64,000 nt of DNA, taken from Hymenobacter sp. UV11 (GTDB lineage Bacteria; Bacteroidota; Bacteroidia; Cytophagales; Hymenobacteraceae). The position numbers and the translations under genes are program-made. The stretch spans positions 185,027-249,026 of the forward strand of contig NZ_SRII01000009.1 in NCBI RefSeq assembly GCF_004684095.1, written 5' to 3'. This document shows positions 44,492-53,123 of the stretch, piece by piece; the first letter of the stretch is position 1; the number at the start of each line of letters is the position of its first letter. The notes under the pieces are model-generated. The model worked only from the letters and a program-made list of their open reading frames with translations, searched no databases and was not told the DNA's origin.

Positions 44492-44595
44492 AAGAACGTC
44501 ATGCTGAGCTTGTCAAAGCATCTCGCTCGCGCCGCTAGGGTTGCTACCCCAACGGCCCAAGCGAGATGCTTCGATAAGCTTAGCATGACGTTCTT
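44492..44595. repeat. Family A inverted repeat (MITE-like)
   Basis: Arms of about 36 bp (left starts AAGAACGTCATGCTGAGC, right ends GCTTAGCATGACGTTCTT) with a GC-rich loop of about 32 bp. It lies downstream of a plus-strand gene and before a minus-strand gene, with T-rich sequence after the right arm, so it may also end transcription. A decayed relative lies at 60867-60931 and a fragment near 59725. Confidence 0.7.
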
Positions 44596-44615
44596 TTTTA
44601 TTCTCGATGCTTGCC

Positions 44616-45356
44616 CTACTGGCCGGGCTGGCTTTCGGGGCCGTATGCGTTGCCAGCGGCTTCGCGGCCGATGCCGCCATCGGAGCCTTTTTCGCCTTCG
44701 GCCAGGTCACCGGCCTCGGCAGCGGCGCGTGCGTCGTTGTAGGCTTGGCCCAGGCTGGGGATGTCGTCGCGCAGGTTATCGATGCGCGTATCGAGTCGCT
44801 TGAGCACTTTGCGCAAGCCTTTTACTACCTGGCGGGCCGTGAAATTGAGGCTGCTACCCTGCTCGGCATCGCTGTTATTGAGGCTGGCCATCGGCGTGTA
44901 CAGCGCAATGGCGTCGTCGAGGGTTTGCAGGTGCTCGGCAGTGATGCCTTCGTTGGCGAGCAGTGGCGCTACGCCGTCGGCGGCGGCGGCCACGGCGTTG
45001 AGGGCGCCCAGCAACTCTTCGCCGTGCAGCGGGTTGAGCACGTCGGGGGTGTAGCTCGCTACCTCGGCTAGGGCGGGGTTGTGCACGCTCAGCTGGAGCA
45101 CGCGCAGGCCCCGCACAATGCGGCCAGCGGCGGCCTCAGCAGCCGATTCGGCGCGGTCGCGGGCATCGCTGGATTCGTTAGCGTTCTTATCGCCCTGGCG
45201 GCCGGACACTTCTTCGTAAGCTTGCAAAAAGTTATTGAGCTGCTCGAAGTCGGCTACCATCGCAGGACTGCGCGCTTCCCATTGGGGGCGCTGGTCGGTG
45301 AGCGTGCGATATACTTGGCGGGCCATCTTGGCGTATTCCTGTTCGTGGTCGGTCAT
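44616..45356 (-). CDS. Hypothetical helical protein
   Basis: Protein of 246 residues starting MTDHEQEYAKMARQVYRTLT. It is mostly helical with an Ala-rich middle (RDRAESAAEAAAGRIVRGL) and an acidic Gly-rich tail (GEKGSDGGIGREAAGNAYG). No transmembrane segment and no recognised family. It lies after pgk on the same strand, beyond a stem-loop at 45373-45402. Confidence 0.65.
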   Translation of the reverse strand: MTDHEQEYAKMARQVYRTLTDQRPQWEARSPAMVADFEQLNNFLQAYEEVSGRQGDKNANESSDARDRAESAAEAAAGRIVRGLRVLQLSVHNPALAEVASYTPDVLNPLHGEELLGALNAVAAAADGVAPLLANEGITAEHLQTLDDAIALYTPMASLNNSDAEQGSSLNFTARQVVKGLRKVLKRLDTRIDNLRDDIPSLGQAYNDARAAAEAGDLAEGEKGSDGGIGREAAGNAYGPESQPGQ

Positions 45357-45372
45357 GGAGGTGGAAAAGAGA

Positions 45373-45402
45373 AAGTGGTACCCGTTCATACGGGTACCAC
45401 TT
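45373..45402 (-). terminator. Stem-loop downstream of pgk
   Basis: The arms AAGTGGTACCCG / CGGGTACCACTT pair perfectly around a six-base loop; on the minus strand a TTTCTCTTTT run follows. Confidence 0.65.
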
Positions 45403-45425
45403 CATTTTGGCTACGTTTGGGCAAT

Positions 45426-45514
45426 GACTAGTGACGAATGACTGGTGACTAATTTTCTGTTCAATCACTTACCGTCCCTATCACAAATTAGTCGCTAGTC
45501 GTTCGTCACTAGTC
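45426..45514. repeat. Family E inverted repeat
   Basis: Arms of 29 bp with a few mismatches (left starts GACTAGTGACGAATGACT, right ends TTCGTCACTAGTC) separated by 31 bp. It lies just downstream of the pgk stop. Confidence 0.65.
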
Positions 45515-45523
45515 ACTAATCCC

Positions 45524-46714
45524 CTATCCCAGCGCCGAAACGCCGGGCAGCTCCTTGCCTTCCATGAACTCCAACAGCGCGCCGCCGCCGGTGCTGATGT
45601 AGCTCACGCGGTCGGCAAAGCCGAGCTGCTGCACGGCCGCGGCCGAGTCGCCGCCGCCGATGAGCGAGTAGGCGCCGGCGTCGGTGGCCTCGGCCACGGC
45701 GCGGGCTACGTACTCGGTGCCGAGCGAAAAATTGCTCATCTCGAATACGCCCATGGGGCCGTTCCAGAGAATGGTTTTGGAATCCTGAATGATGGTGGCA
45801 AATTGCTCGCGGGCGTCGGGGCCGAGGTCGAGGCCCATCCAACCGGCGGGAATGCCGCCGTTGGCAGCCACGTCGATGTTGGCGTCGTTGGCAAACTTAT
45901 CGGCGATGAGGCTGTCGCCGGGCAAAATGAGGTTCACACCTTTCTCTTCAGCTTTGGCAATGAGGCGCTTGGCCAGGTCTACCTTGTCGGCTTCGACCAG
46001 CGAATTGCCCACGCTACCCCCCTGCGCCACGACGAAGGTGTAGACCATCGCCCCGCCGATGAGCAGGTTATCGACCTTGTCGAGCAGGCGTTCGATGAGC
46101 AGGATTTTATCCGAAATCTTGGCCCCGCCCATGATGGCGGTGAAGGGGTGCTCGGGGTTATCGAGCACTTTCTGGGCGTTGTCGAGCTCACCTTGCAGCA
46201 GCAGGCCGCCTACCCGGTCCTGGGGCGCGAAGTAGTGCGCCATCACGGACGTGGAGGCGTGGCGGCGGTGCGCCGCGCCAAAGGCATCGTTCACATACAC
46301 ATCGCCGAGGCGGGCCAGCTTCTGGGCAAACTCCTCGTTGCCAGCTTCTTCTTCGGGGTGAAAGCGCACGTTGTCGAGCAGCAATATCTGGCCGGGCTGC
46401 AGGGCCTGGGCAGCGGCCAGGGCCTCATCAGAAAGCACGTCGCCGCCCCACTGCACGTCGCGGCCGTACTCCTGCTGGAGGCGCTGGCGCAGGCTTTCGA
46501 GCGAAAATTTCTTCTCGTAGCCGCCCTTGGGCCGGCCCAGGTGCGAGAGCAGCACCACCGAGCCGCCATCGGCCAGAATCTTCTGGATGGTGGGCGTGGC
46601 CGCTCGGATGCGGGTGTCGTCGGTGATGTGCAGGTCCTTGTCGAGCGGCACGTTGAAATCGACGCGCACCACGGCACGGTGGCCGGCGAAGTTGTAGTTG
46701 GCGAGGGTGTTCAT
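45524..46714 (-). CDS. pgk: Phosphoglycerate kinase
   Basis: Protein of 396 residues, normal for the family. N-domain substrate site: VVRVDFNVPLD (about 14-24), with RIRAATPTIQKIL and LLSHLGRPKGGYEK following. Nucleotide domain: KISDKILLIERLLDKVDNLL, then NGPMGVFE (about 318) and the Gly-rich IGGGDSAAAV (about 352-361). It interconverts 1,3-bisphosphoglycerate and 3-phosphoglycerate in glycolysis, with ATP formation, in the cytosol. It is divergent from the D-Ala-D-Ala ligase gene, with a family C inverted repeat in the shared spacer. A CTACCCCC octamer occurs at about 46014. Confidence 0.97.
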   Translation of the reverse strand: MNTLANYNFAGHRAVVRVDFNVPLDKDLHITDDTRIRAATPTIQKILADGGSVVLLSHLGRPKGGYEKKFSLESLRQRLQQEYGRDVQWGGDVLSDEALAAAQALQPGQILLLDNVRFHPEEEAGNEEFAQKLARLGDVYVNDAFGAAHRRHASTSVMAHYFAPQDRVGGLLLQGELDNAQKVLDNPEHPFTAIMGGAKISDKILLIERLLDKVDNLLIGGAMVYTFVVAQGGSVGNSLVEADKVDLAKRLIAKAEEKGVNLILPGDSLIADKFANDANIDVAANGGIPAGWMGLDLGPDAREQFATIIQDSKTILWNGPMGVFEMSNFSLGTEYVARAVAEATDAGAYSLIGGGDSAAAVQQLGFADRVSYISTGGGALLEFMEGKELPGVSALG

Positions 46715-46720
46715 AAAAGT

Positions 46721-46848
46721 GTAGGGTAAGCTTTAGCTTGCCGTCAATGGGCGCGGCAAGGTAGTAACGGCTGCGGCGGCGGCTGGTTTTGGGCGGCCCG
46801 CCCGCTATGCAGCCCGGCCCGGCGGCGGCAAGCTAAAGCTTACCCTAC
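46721..46848. repeat. Family C inverted repeat, copy 1
   Basis: Perfect 23-bp arms GTAGGGTAAGCTTTAGCTTG.. and ..CAAGCTAAAGCTTACCCTAC flank a GC-rich 82-bp loop. It fills most of the spacer between the divergent pgk and ligase genes. Confidence 0.75.
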
Positions 46849-46852
46849 AAGC

Positions 46853-46860
46853 TACCTTTG
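46853..46860 (+). promoter_or_regulatory. Promoter -7 element for the D-Ala-D-Ala ligase gene
   Basis: TACCTTTG, exact match, only eight bases before the ATG; the message would be nearly leaderless. Confidence 0.6.
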
Positions 46861-46868
46861 CGGGTAGT

Positions 46869-49667
46869 ATGATGAGAATCGGCATTTTCTTCGGGGGTAC
46901 TTCGCGCGAGCGCGAGATTTCCTTCGCCGGTGGGCGCACCGTTTTTGATAACCTGGACAAGGGCCTGTTTCAGCCCGTCCCCGTGTTTGTGGATAGCCTC
47001 GGGCACTTCATTTTGCTCGACTGGCAGTACCTCTACAAGGGCACTATCCGCGATTTTTTCCCGCCCGTGGCGGCCCTACCCCCCTCGCACCACCCCTGGC
47101 AGCTCTACCTCGAAAACCTGGGCGAACTCAGCGACGAGGCACTCACGGAGCTCATCAGCCACGTCGGCCGCCGCGTGGAGGCCAGCGAGTTGCCCCAGCT
47201 CATGGACTTTGCCTTCCTGGCCCTGCACGGGCCGGGCGGCGAGGACGGCGCCATTCAGGGCCTGCTGGAGTGGGTAGGAATTCCGTACTCGGGTTCCGGT
47301 ATTCTGCCCTCGGCGCTGGGCATCGATAAAATCGCGCAGAAGCGGCTGATGCAGGCCGTGGGGCTGGCCACGCCGAAGTTTCGGGTGCTGACCGAAAAAG
47401 ATTGGAACTGGGGGGCAGATATAGCGACTTCTTTTGAAGCAGTGCGCCACGACCTGGGCCTACCCTTAGTAATTAAGGCTCCCCACCAAGGCAGTAGTTT
47501 GGGCGTGAGTATTGTAAAGAAAAGCAGTGTGCGTGGAAGCACCTTCACGCATGTCACTCCTTCGGGGACAAGACAGTCAGACCAAGGTACAGCGGCCGAA
47601 CAGCTAGCATTCTTTGAAGCTGTAGGAAGGGCCTTATTCCGGCGCACTGTACAATGGAGCGAGTGGCAGCAGCTAGACGAGTCTGCTCGACTTGCATTAG
47701 TGCGGCAATTAAGTGATATACGTGAAGGTATTGGCTTACCAGTAGTCGCGCAACCAATGCGTCATGGCCACTTAGCTTCTGATTATGAAGCTCAAACCAT
47801 TACGCATCCGGAGGAACTGTTTGCCTATTTAGAAACACAACTAAAGAATTTTGACGGGGTAGCCTTGCAAAGCACAACCGGCGAATCTCAGGTTCTAATC
47901 GAGCAATTCGTAGCCGGCCGCGAGTTCTCGTGCATCGTAGTGGAGGATGAAAACGGCCAGCCGCTGGCCCTACCCCCCACCGAAATCGTGAAGGGCACGG
48001 AGGTCTTCGATTACCGCGCCAAGTACCTGCCGGGCCTGGCCCGCAAGGTGACGCCGATTGACCTGCCGGAGGCGGATATTGCCCGCATTCGCCAAGAGGC
48101 GCAGACGATGTTCAGCACCTTTGGCTTCGAGGTGTATGCGCGGCTGGACGGCTTTATTCAGGCCGATGGCACCATCTTCCTAAATGACCCGAACACGACG
48201 AGCGGCATGCTGCCGGCGTCGTTCTTCTTCCACCAGGCGGCCGAGATTGGACTGAATCCCAGCCAGTTCCTGACGTACATCATCCGCACGTCGCTGAACG
48301 CGCGGCGGCGCAGCGGCCTGAAGCCGGTGCAGCTGGGCGCGGCCCTGGCAAAGCTGGATGGCGACATCCGCAGCCGGCAGGGCGGCACCGACGAGCGCAT
48401 TCGGGTGGCGGTGATAATGGGCGGCTACTCGTCCGAGCGGCACATTTCGGTGGAGAGCGGGCGCAACATCTACGAGAAACTGAGCAGCAGCACCAAGTAC
48501 CGGCCGGTCCCGATTTTCCTGGCCGGCAACAGCGAGGCCTTCCGCCTCTACGAGCTACCCATCAACGTGATGCTCAAGGACAACGCGGACGATATTCGGG
48601 AGAAAATCGAGCACGCCGAGGTCGGTGAGCCGGCCCATCCGGTGCTGGCCAAAATCCGCGCCGAGGCCGCCGGCATCACCAGCACCTACGCGGGGCAGGC
48701 TATTGCCGCGCCGCGCCGCCTCTCGTTTGCCGAGCTGGCCGAGCGCGTGGACGAGGTGTTTATTGCCCTGCACGGCCGGCCCGGCGAGGACGGCGCCTTG
48801 CAGCTGGAGCTGGAGAAATTTGGCCTGCCCTACAACGGCTCGGGCGCGGCCAGCTCGGCCGTGACCATTAATAAGTTTGAAACCAACCGCCGCCTGCGCG
48901 AAGCCGGCCTGCGCGTGGCCGACCACCGCCTGGCCCAGCGCCTGGAGTGGGCCGCCGACGCGGGGGCATTTTACCTGGGCCTCGAAAGCCAGTTTCCCTA
49001 CCCCTTCATCGCGAAGCCAGCCGACGATGGCTGCTCGTCGGCGGTGAAAAAGATTAAGAACCGCGCCGAGTTGGCCGCCTTCAGCGAGCAGATTTTCCGG
49101 CGCGACGAGCCGCTGCTGGTCGGCCCGGCCGAGGTGCTGCACCTGGGCTTCAAGGAGGAGTTTCCGCAGAAAGACGCCTTTCTGGTGGAAACCCTCATCG
49201 GCCCCGACGGTGCGGCTAAGTTCCTGGAAATCACGGGCGGGCTGCTAACTTCATATGATACGCAAGGCCAGCTGCAAATTGAGGTTTTTGAGGCCAGCGA
49301 GGCCCTGGCAACCGGCGAGGTGCTGAGTTTGGAGGAGAAGTTTCTGGCCGGCGAAGGGCAGAATATTACGCCTGCCCGCTACGCGGCTGACCCGGCTGAG
49401 CGGCAGCGCATCTCGGACGAGGTGAAGCGGGTACTGCGCCAGGTGGCCGAGATTCTGCACATTGAGGGCTACGCTCGCATCGACGCCTTCGTGCGGGTGC
49501 GGGAGTCGGGCGCGGTCGAAGTGCTTATTATTGAGGTCAATTCCTTGCCCGGTATGACGCCCGCGACCTGCATTTTCCACCAGACGGCGCTGGCCGGCTA
49601 CACGCCTTACCAGTTTATTGACCGGATTCTGGACTTTGGCAAGGCGCGGCAGGCGCGTGTGCGGTAA
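46869..49667 (+). CDS. Tandem D-alanine-D-alanine ligase fusion
   Basis: Protein of 932 residues made of two complete ligase-like units. Unit 1 (1-500) has GIFFGGTSREREISFAGGR, the ATP-grasp strand VIKAPHQGSSLGVSIVKK (201-218) and the metal end FLNDPNTTSGMLPASFFF. Unit 2 (about 510-932) starts again with VAVIMGGYSSERHISVESGR and ends in IIEVNSLPGMTPATCIFHQ. Both keep the loops for D-Ala binding (LHGPGGEDGA, LHGRPGEDGA). Unit 1 contains an extra segment of about 95 residues (219-311) between two ATP-grasp strands, coded by AT-richer DNA. It should join D-Ala to D-Ala for peptidoglycan; whether both units act is unknown. A PASTA gene follows. Confidence 0.85.
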   Translation: MMRIGIFFGGTSREREISFAGGRTVFDNLDKGLFQPVPVFVDSLGHFILLDWQYLYKGTIRDFFPPVAALPPSHHPWQLYLENLGELSDEALTELISHVGRRVEASELPQLMDFAFLALHGPGGEDGAIQGLLEWVGIPYSGSGILPSALGIDKIAQKRLMQAVGLATPKFRVLTEKDWNWGADIATSFEAVRHDLGLPLVIKAPHQGSSLGVSIVKKSSVRGSTFTHVTPSGTRQSDQGTAAEQLAFFEAVGRALFRRTVQWSEWQQLDESARLALVRQLSDIREGIGLPVVAQPMRHGHLASDYEAQTITHPEELFAYLETQLKNFDGVALQSTTGESQVLIEQFVAGREFSCIVVEDENGQPLALPPTEIVKGTEVFDYRAKYLPGLARKVTPIDLPEADIARIRQEAQTMFSTFGFEVYARLDGFIQADGTIFLNDPNTTSGMLPASFFFHQAAEIGLNPSQFLTYIIRTSLNARRRSGLKPVQLGAALAKLDGDIRSRQGGTDERIRVAVIMGGYSSERHISVESGRNIYEKLSSSTKYRPVPIFLAGNSEAFRLYELPINVMLKDNADDIREKIEHAEVGEPAHPVLAKIRAEAAGITSTYAGQAIAAPRRLSFAELAERVDEVFIALHGRPGEDGALQLELEKFGLPYNGSGAASSAVTINKFETNRRLREAGLRVADHRLAQRLEWAADAGAFYLGLESQFPYPFIAKPADDGCSSAVKKIKNRAELAAFSEQIFRRDEPLLVGPAEVLHLGFKEEFPQKDAFLVETLIGPDGAAKFLEITGGLLTSYDTQGQLQIEVFEASEALATGEVLSLEEKFLAGEGQNITPARYAADPAERQRISDEVKRVLRQVAEILHIEGYARIDAFVRVRESGAVEVLIIEVNSLPGMTPATCIFHQTALAGYTPYQFIDRILDFGKARQARVR

Positions 49668-49730
49668 GCTTTAGCTTGCCGTTTTGTTAGTCAGTTTACT
49701 TCTTCTACGGCAAGCTAAAGCTTACCGCAC
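49659..49730. repeat. Family C inverted repeat, copy 2 (covers a stop codon)
   Basis: Perfect 24-bp arms (GTGCGGTAAGCTTTAGCTTG.. / ..CAAGCTAAAGCTTACCGCAC). The ligase stop TAA (49665-49667) is inside the left arm. A lone further arm, CCGGCAAGATAAAGCTTACC.., follows at 49741-49764. Confidence 0.75.
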
Positions 49731-49766
49731 ATTCGTTTATCCGGCAAGATAAAGCTTACCCTACAC

Positions 49767-50528
49767 ATGTCTTTTTTCAAATCTGATACCTGGTTCGACG
49801 TATTCAAGCACCTGTTTCTCATTGCGGTGCTGGGCGTGGCGCTGGTGCTGGGCTTCTTCTACGTGTACCTGCCCATCACCACGCACCACGGCGAAACCAT
49901 TGTGGTGCCCAAAGTCACGGGCATGAACCTGGCCGACCTGGAGAACTACCTCGATGAGCGCAACCTCGCCTACTTCGTGGACGACAGCAGCTACGCGCCC
50001 GGCACCCGCCCGATGACGGTGCTGACGCAGGAGCCCGCGCCCGGCGAAAAGGTGAAGCAGGACCGCAAAATCTACATTTCGGTGGCCATGCGCCGGCCGC
50101 CGGTTATCAAGATGCCTAAGCTCACGGATGGCTCGGTGAAGAACGCGCAGCTGATTCTAAAGAGCTACGACCTTGAAATCGGCCAACTCAAGATGGTGCC
50201 CAACGTGGCCCAGAATGCCGTGCTCAAGCAGCTGGTGGGGGGCAGGGAAATCGCGCCCGGCGCGCCCATCGCCAAGGGCACCAAGGTGGACCTGGAAGTG
50301 GGCGACGGCCTCGGCAACACTGAGTTTGAGATGCCTAACCTCGTGAATATGCCCGAGGATGAGGCCCGTACCTTACTCGCCGGCCAGCACCTGGAGGTGG
50401 GCGAGGTCTTCAAGCAAGCCGCTGAAACCGGCCAGACGCCGGGCAGCGTGGTGCGCCAGCGCCCGGTGGCCGCGCCCGGCGCCACCATCCGCATGGGCCA
50501 GCTAGTGGATTTGTGGATTGCGGAATAG
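49767..50528 (+). CDS. Membrane-anchored PASTA-domain protein
   Basis: Protein of 253 residues. A short cytosolic N-terminus precedes one membrane helix (about 15-35, LFLIAVLGVALVLGFFYVYL), after which three PASTA repeats lie outside the membrane (about 42-110, 112-180, 182-252; marks include TQEPAPGEKVKQDRKIYISV and VRQRPVAAPGATIRMGQLVD). There is no kinase domain, unlike the PASTA Ser/Thr kinases. PASTA domains bind peptidoglycan stem peptides, which fits its position behind the D-Ala-D-Ala ligase gene: the two may share a cell-wall function (inference). The spacing is 99 bp and contains family C repeats. Confidence 0.85.
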   Translation: MSFFKSDTWFDVFKHLFLIAVLGVALVLGFFYVYLPITTHHGETIVVPKVTGMNLADLENYLDERNLAYFVDDSSYAPGTRPMTVLTQEPAPGEKVKQDRKIYISVAMRRPPVIKMPKLTDGSVKNAQLILKSYDLEIGQLKMVPNVAQNAVLKQLVGGREIAPGAPIAKGTKVDLEVGDGLGNTEFEMPNLVNMPEDEARTLLAGQHLEVGEVFKQAAETGQTPGSVVRQRPVAAPGATIRMGQLVDLWIAE

Positions 50529-50536
50529 CAGCCATC

Positions 50537-50668
50537 CGTTTGTCATTGCGAGCGTAACGAAGTGGAGCGCGGCAATCTTTCCTTAATCGTCGGTTTACTA
50601 TTCTAAAAAATCGTACGCTCAGGGAAAGATTGCCGCGCTCCACTTCGTTACGCTCGCAATGACAAACG
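50537..50668. repeat. Family B inverted repeat, copy 1
   Basis: Perfect 46-bp arms (left starts CGTTTGTCATTGCGAGCG, right ends CGCTCGCAATGACAAACG) around a 40-bp loop. It fills the gap between the PASTA gene and the T9SS cargo gene. Confidence 0.85.
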
Positions 50669-50687
50669 ATTTTACAGTTTGATTTTT

Positions 50688-52664
50688 ATGCGTCAACTTC
50701 TTCGCTTCGTCTTTCTCCCCGCCTTACTGCTGAGCCTAGCGGCGCGGGCCCAGACGCCCGTAGTGCTCACGCCGCAGCCCCTGGGGGCCGACCCCGGCCG
50801 GGCGGCCGCGGCAACGCTGGCCCCTACCCCCTCGGCGGCGGCCCAACGCACGGCGGCGCTCACGCTGCCCTTTTTTGAGGACTTTACCTCGCCCCGCGAC
50901 GGGCAGCCCCTGCCACTACGCTGGCAGGATAAAACCCCCGACTACCCCAACGGCAGCGGCCTGACGCAGCACTACGGCGGCGGCGGCGCCTACGTGAGCA
51001 ACCGCCTGGCCGTAAACCCATTGACACGCGGCACGGCCACGCTTGACGGCTTGCGGGCCAACGGCCTACCGTATAACGCGGCCTCGGCCTCGTCGTACAG
51101 TGGCACCGACACACTGACCTCGCAGCCCATCGACCTGAGCGGGCTCAGCACGGCCAACCAGGTGTACCTGAGCTACGCCTGGCAGGCGGGCACGCTGGCG
51201 GGCGCGCCGGTAACCAGTGGCAGCGGCTCGCCGGTGTACCTCACGCTGGAATTTTTGGACAATGCTGGCCGCTGGAACAGCATCTGGACCTACAACGGCG
51301 CGAATAAAACGACCAACTTTCGGCAGCAGATTTTTCCGCTTAACCAGGCCACCTACTTCCACAGTAACTTCCGGTTTCGGTTTCGGGCGGCGGGCAACCA
51401 ATCGTCGAGCCGCGACGCGTTTGGGGTTGACTACATCTACCTGAACCGCAACCGTGCGGCCAATGATACTATCTTTCAGGATATTGCTACCAGCCAAGGG
51501 CTCACTAGCCCCTTGCAGAGCTACACGGCCATGCCCGCCTGGCAATACGCCATAGCCGGCGCCAGCGCCCTCAACCCGACGATGAGCACCACCGTCAACA
51601 ACCTGCTGCCCAGCGGTAACCCTACCCCCATCAATTGGCTCGGTACAGTGCGCGAGCTGACCAACGGCGGCTTTGCGGCGGCTACCTGGGTGGCGGGCAA
51701 TCAGCCGCTGCTGGCCGGGGCGCGGCAGGTCGCGATTCAGGGCAGCTCTGCCTCGGCGCCGCTGCCGGCGGCCACTACCCCCCGCCGCTACCGCTACACC
51801 CTGGCCCTGACCACCAACGAAACCAACCCACTCACGCTGCCCAACGACACTACTTACCGCGACCTGGAGCTGGCCGACTACTACGCCTTTGACGACGGCA
51901 CGGCCGAGTCGACGTTGTCGATACCGCCCGCGAGCTCGGGGCCGTTCAGCTACTACGCTTACCCCATTGTGGCGGCAAAGAATGACCAGGTGAAGGCCAT
52001 CCGGCTGGCCCCGGTGTTCAATAATATTCCACTGGCTCAGGGCGGCGAGAACTTCCTGAACCGCTCGGTGACGGTGGCCGTGTGGGCCGACAACAACGGC
52101 CAGCCTGCCCCTACCCCGCTGGCTACCAAGGCTATTACCTTGCGCAATCCGCTGGGCCGCGACTCGATTTTTGCCAAAGACATCGCGTTTGACGTGCCGG
52201 TGGCCGTGTCGGGGCGCTTTTACATTGGTTTTGGGCAGGCGGCGGGCGGGCAGTTTTTGCCCTACGGCTACGACCTGAACAACACGAGCACCGCCCCTGT
52301 CCTCTTTTATAATACCCAGAATACTTGGTCGAAACCCACATTATCCATCCCCGGCACCCTGATGATGCGGGCCGTGATGACGAATAACGTGCCGCTGGCC
52401 ACCCAGGCGCAGCAGGCCGCCAATGCGCAGTTTAGCCTCTACCCCAACCCCGCACCCACCGGCACCACGGTGGCAGTGAGTGGCCCCGCTTTCCGCCGCG
52501 CGGCTGTGCTTGATGTGCTGGGCCGTTCCGTGTGGCAACAGTCTGCCGCCGAGGCTGGCCTGCCGACCCTGCACCTACCCGCCGGGCTACCCGGCGGCGT
52601 ATACTTGGTGCAGCTTACCTTGGCCGATGGCACGGTGGCCACCCGCCGGCTGGTAGTGGAATAG
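50688..52664 (+). CDS. Secreted protein with type IX sorting domain
   Basis: Protein of 658 residues. Signal peptide MRQLLRFVFLPALLLSLAAR then AQTP. Large beta-rich central part without a recognised catalytic domain (LPFFEDFTSPRDGQPLPLRW near 60; GTDTLTSQPIDLSGLSTANQ). The last 80 residues are a T9SS type A sorting domain (FSLYPNPAPTGTTVAVSG, AVLDVLGRSVWQQ, LPAGLPGGVYLVQL, then VATRRLVVE). The domain directs export through the type IX system and anchoring at the surface. ATG at 50688 is preferred to a TTG three codons earlier. Confidence 0.85.
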   Translation: MRQLLRFVFLPALLLSLAARAQTPVVLTPQPLGADPGRAAAATLAPTPSAAAQRTAALTLPFFEDFTSPRDGQPLPLRWQDKTPDYPNGSGLTQHYGGGGAYVSNRLAVNPLTRGTATLDGLRANGLPYNAASASSYSGTDTLTSQPIDLSGLSTANQVYLSYAWQAGTLAGAPVTSGSGSPVYLTLEFLDNAGRWNSIWTYNGANKTTNFRQQIFPLNQATYFHSNFRFRFRAAGNQSSSRDAFGVDYIYLNRNRAANDTIFQDIATSQGLTSPLQSYTAMPAWQYAIAGASALNPTMSTTVNNLLPSGNPTPINWLGTVRELTNGGFAAATWVAGNQPLLAGARQVAIQGSSASAPLPAATTPRRYRYTLALTTNETNPLTLPNDTTYRDLELADYYAFDDGTAESTLSIPPASSGPFSYYAYPIVAAKNDQVKAIRLAPVFNNIPLAQGGENFLNRSVTVAVWADNNGQPAPTPLATKAITLRNPLGRDSIFAKDIAFDVPVAVSGRFYIGFGQAAGGQFLPYGYDLNNTSTAPVLFYNTQNTWSKPTLSIPGTLMMRAVMTNNVPLATQAQQAANAQFSLYPNPAPTGTTVAVSGPAFRRAAVLDVLGRSVWQQSAAEAGLPTLHLPAGLPGGVYLVQLTLADGTVATRRLVVE

Positions 52665-52803
52665 CTGCTCCGTTAGAGAGGTTGCTCCTATGCTCATCAA
52701 GTCTCCCTTCCTCTTATCGATGGTAACGAAGAGGCAGCTGGCCGCCAGTGTTTCCTCTGACTCCAGATATAATTTTCACTTCTAGTCACCTGCTTTCATT
52801 CCC

Positions 52804-53103
52804 ATGCCCGACATCACCGCCTCCGACCTACACCAGCGCCAGCAAGCCGGCGAAACGCCCACCATCATCGACGTACGCGAGCCCTGGGAATTTGAGGAAA
52901 GCCGCATCAGCGGCAGCCAGAATATCCCGCTCGGCGCGCTGCCTCAGGCCCTCGACGACCTCGAAGAGTTGAGGGACCAGGAGGTTATCGTGCACTGCAA
53001 GAGCGGCGCGCGCTCGTCGGCCGCTAAGGCGTTTCTGACCCAGCAGGGCTTCACCAACGTGCGCAACCTGGAAGGCGGCATCATGGCCTACCAGGCACAG
53101 TAG
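52804..53103 (+). CDS. Rhodanese-like sulfurtransferase
   Basis: Single-domain rhodanese of 99 residues. The fold is visible in IIDVREPWEFEESRISGSQN (about 21-40) and the active-site Cys is in VIVHCKSGARSSAAKAF (about residue 64), with a six-residue loop CKSGAR. It can transfer sulfane sulfur, but its partners are unknown. It converges on recQ. Confidence 0.92.
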   Translation: MPDITASDLHQRQQAGETPTIIDVREPWEFEESRISGSQNIPLGALPQALDDLEELRDQEVIVHCKSGARSSAAKAFLTQQGFTNVRNLEGGIMAYQAQ

Positions 53104-53123
53104 GGCGAACTTTCCAGCCCGCG

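Noticed and set aside
46853..46860. A canonical -35/-10 sigma-70 promoter search across the window
   Set aside because: Good matches were rare; the Bacteroidetes -33/-7 pattern explains the clear sites better.
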